Positions 6,756 through 7,156 of a stretch of DNA of 7,156 bases are shown one piece after another. The DNA is taken from positions 1 through 7,156 of the forward strand of contig JAOZSZ010000071.1 of NCBI GenBank assembly GCA_029939385.1, written 5' to 3'. The position numbers and the translations under genes were made by a program. The DNA comes from Pontiella sp. Lineage in GTDB: Bacteria; Verrucomicrobiota; Kiritimatiellia; Kiritimatiellales; Pontiellaceae. The notes beneath the pieces were generated by a model. It saw only the letters and a list, made by a program, of their open reading frames with translations. It was not told the DNA's origin and ran no database searches. The first letter of the stretch is position 1. Every line of letters begins with the position of its first letter.

Positions 6756-7156
6756 CTACCTTTTAAAATCACGAAATGGATGCTGGGAAAGAGCAGCGTT
6801 GAAATAACGAGGATCGTTAGAAACATCTTCTCCAACCCATTCTGGCAATTCAAAAGATTGATCTTCAGTTTCTAACTCAATCTCGGCAATAATTAGTCCA
6901 GCATTGCTCTCCAAAAAAACATCAAGCTCCCAAAGCATACCGGAGTGTTCGATAAAATATCGTTTCTTTTCAATGATTGCATCTCCACAGAGATCCATCA
7001 TTTTTATGGCATCAGGCATGGGGATTTCATATTCAAATTCATTCCGCCTTATTCCCGTAGTTTTACCCTTAATTGTAAGATAAGCTTTATTACCAATCGT
7101 TCGCACTCTAACGATTTTATCCTCCGCCAAAACAAGATAGCCCTGCCGACAAGAAA
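6756..7156 (-). CDS. CYTH-domain protein, N-terminus beyond the window
   Basis: This is a stand-alone CYTH protein of the triphosphate tunnel metalloenzyme superfamily; relatives hydrolyse inorganic triphosphate or other triphosphates, but the substrate here is unknown. The frame stays open to the right edge, giving about 133 visible residues that begin CRQGYLVLAEDKIVRVRT. This is the usual second strand region of the fold, so the first 20-25 residues with the EIERKFLV-type metal-binding motif lie outside. Visible conserved parts are VRVRTIGNKAYLTIKG, FEYEIP, IIEKKRYFI, WELDVF, IAEIELE and, near the end, FELPEWVG followed by DPRYFN. Alternating charged residues on the strands fit a tunnel lining. 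A TTG codon at 7130 is internal, not a start, because homology continues upstream of it. It converges on dus with 48 bp between the stop codons. Confidence 0.88.
   Translation of the reverse strand, partial: SCRQGYLVLAEDKIVRVRTIGNKAYLTIKGKTTGIRRNEFEYEIPMPDAIKMMDLCGDAIIEKKRYFIEHSGMLWELDVFLESNAGLIIAEIELETEDQSFELPEWVGEDVSNDPRYFNAALSQHPFRDFKR

Noticed and set aside
7128..7130. TTG as the start of the CYTH gene
   Set aside because: The same frame continues upstream as CRQGYLV, which matches the CYTH family, so the codon is an internal leucine and the gene runs off the window.

Overview
The window reads as ordinary chromosomal DNA from a Gram-negative bacterium. lpxK (lipid A biosynthesis) implies an LPS outer membrane. 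Several proteins resemble versions I associate with the Planctomycetes-Verrucomicrobia-Chlamydiae-Lentisphaerae/Kiritimatiellae group: LpxK with DDGFQY and an N-terminal extension, the HAD protein, and an EF-P paralogue of the YeiP/EfpL type. That placement is inference from remembered protein families, not from a search. The genes are mostly housekeeping or of general metabolism; I see no phage, IS, CRISPR, toxin-antitoxin or defence genes.

Layout. Positions 1-1322 (+) hold the 3' part of carB (large subunit of carbamoyl-phosphate synthase), closed by a hairpin overlapping its stop codon. Convergent to it, metK (3811-2624) and lpxK (2593-1412) lie on the minus strand 30 bp apart, probably as one transcript. 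A 174-bp divergent intergenic region (3812-3985) with a 17-bp inverted repeat separates metK from a plus-strand HAD-family phosphatase-like gene (3986-4870). After 145 bp come efpL/yeiP (5016-5582), a clear rho-independent terminator, and then a tRNA-dihydrouridine synthase (dus, 5667-6707). A CYTH-domain protein (7156-6756, minus) converges on dus and runs off the right edge, so its N-terminus is missing.

How they relate. CarB feeds pyrimidine and arginine synthesis, MetK makes SAM, and LpxK completes the tetra-acyl lipid A precursor. EfpL and Dus both serve translation (proline-stall rescue and tRNA modification) but are separated by a terminator. The HAD and CYTH proteins are predicted phosphate-ester/polyphosphate enzymes of unknown substrate. 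The genes do not form a single pathway.

The most unusual sequence is inside dus: a 34-bp perfect palindrome made of two copies of CACACCTTCGAAGGT, in frame, placed between the FMN-binding barrel and the C-terminal helical domain. It looks like a small palindromic element tolerated inside a coding gene, comparable in principle to the in-frame palindromic elements of Rickettsia. Secondary points are the structured metK/HAD intergenic region and a hairpin directly abutting the dus start codon, which has no Shine-Dalgarno sequence.
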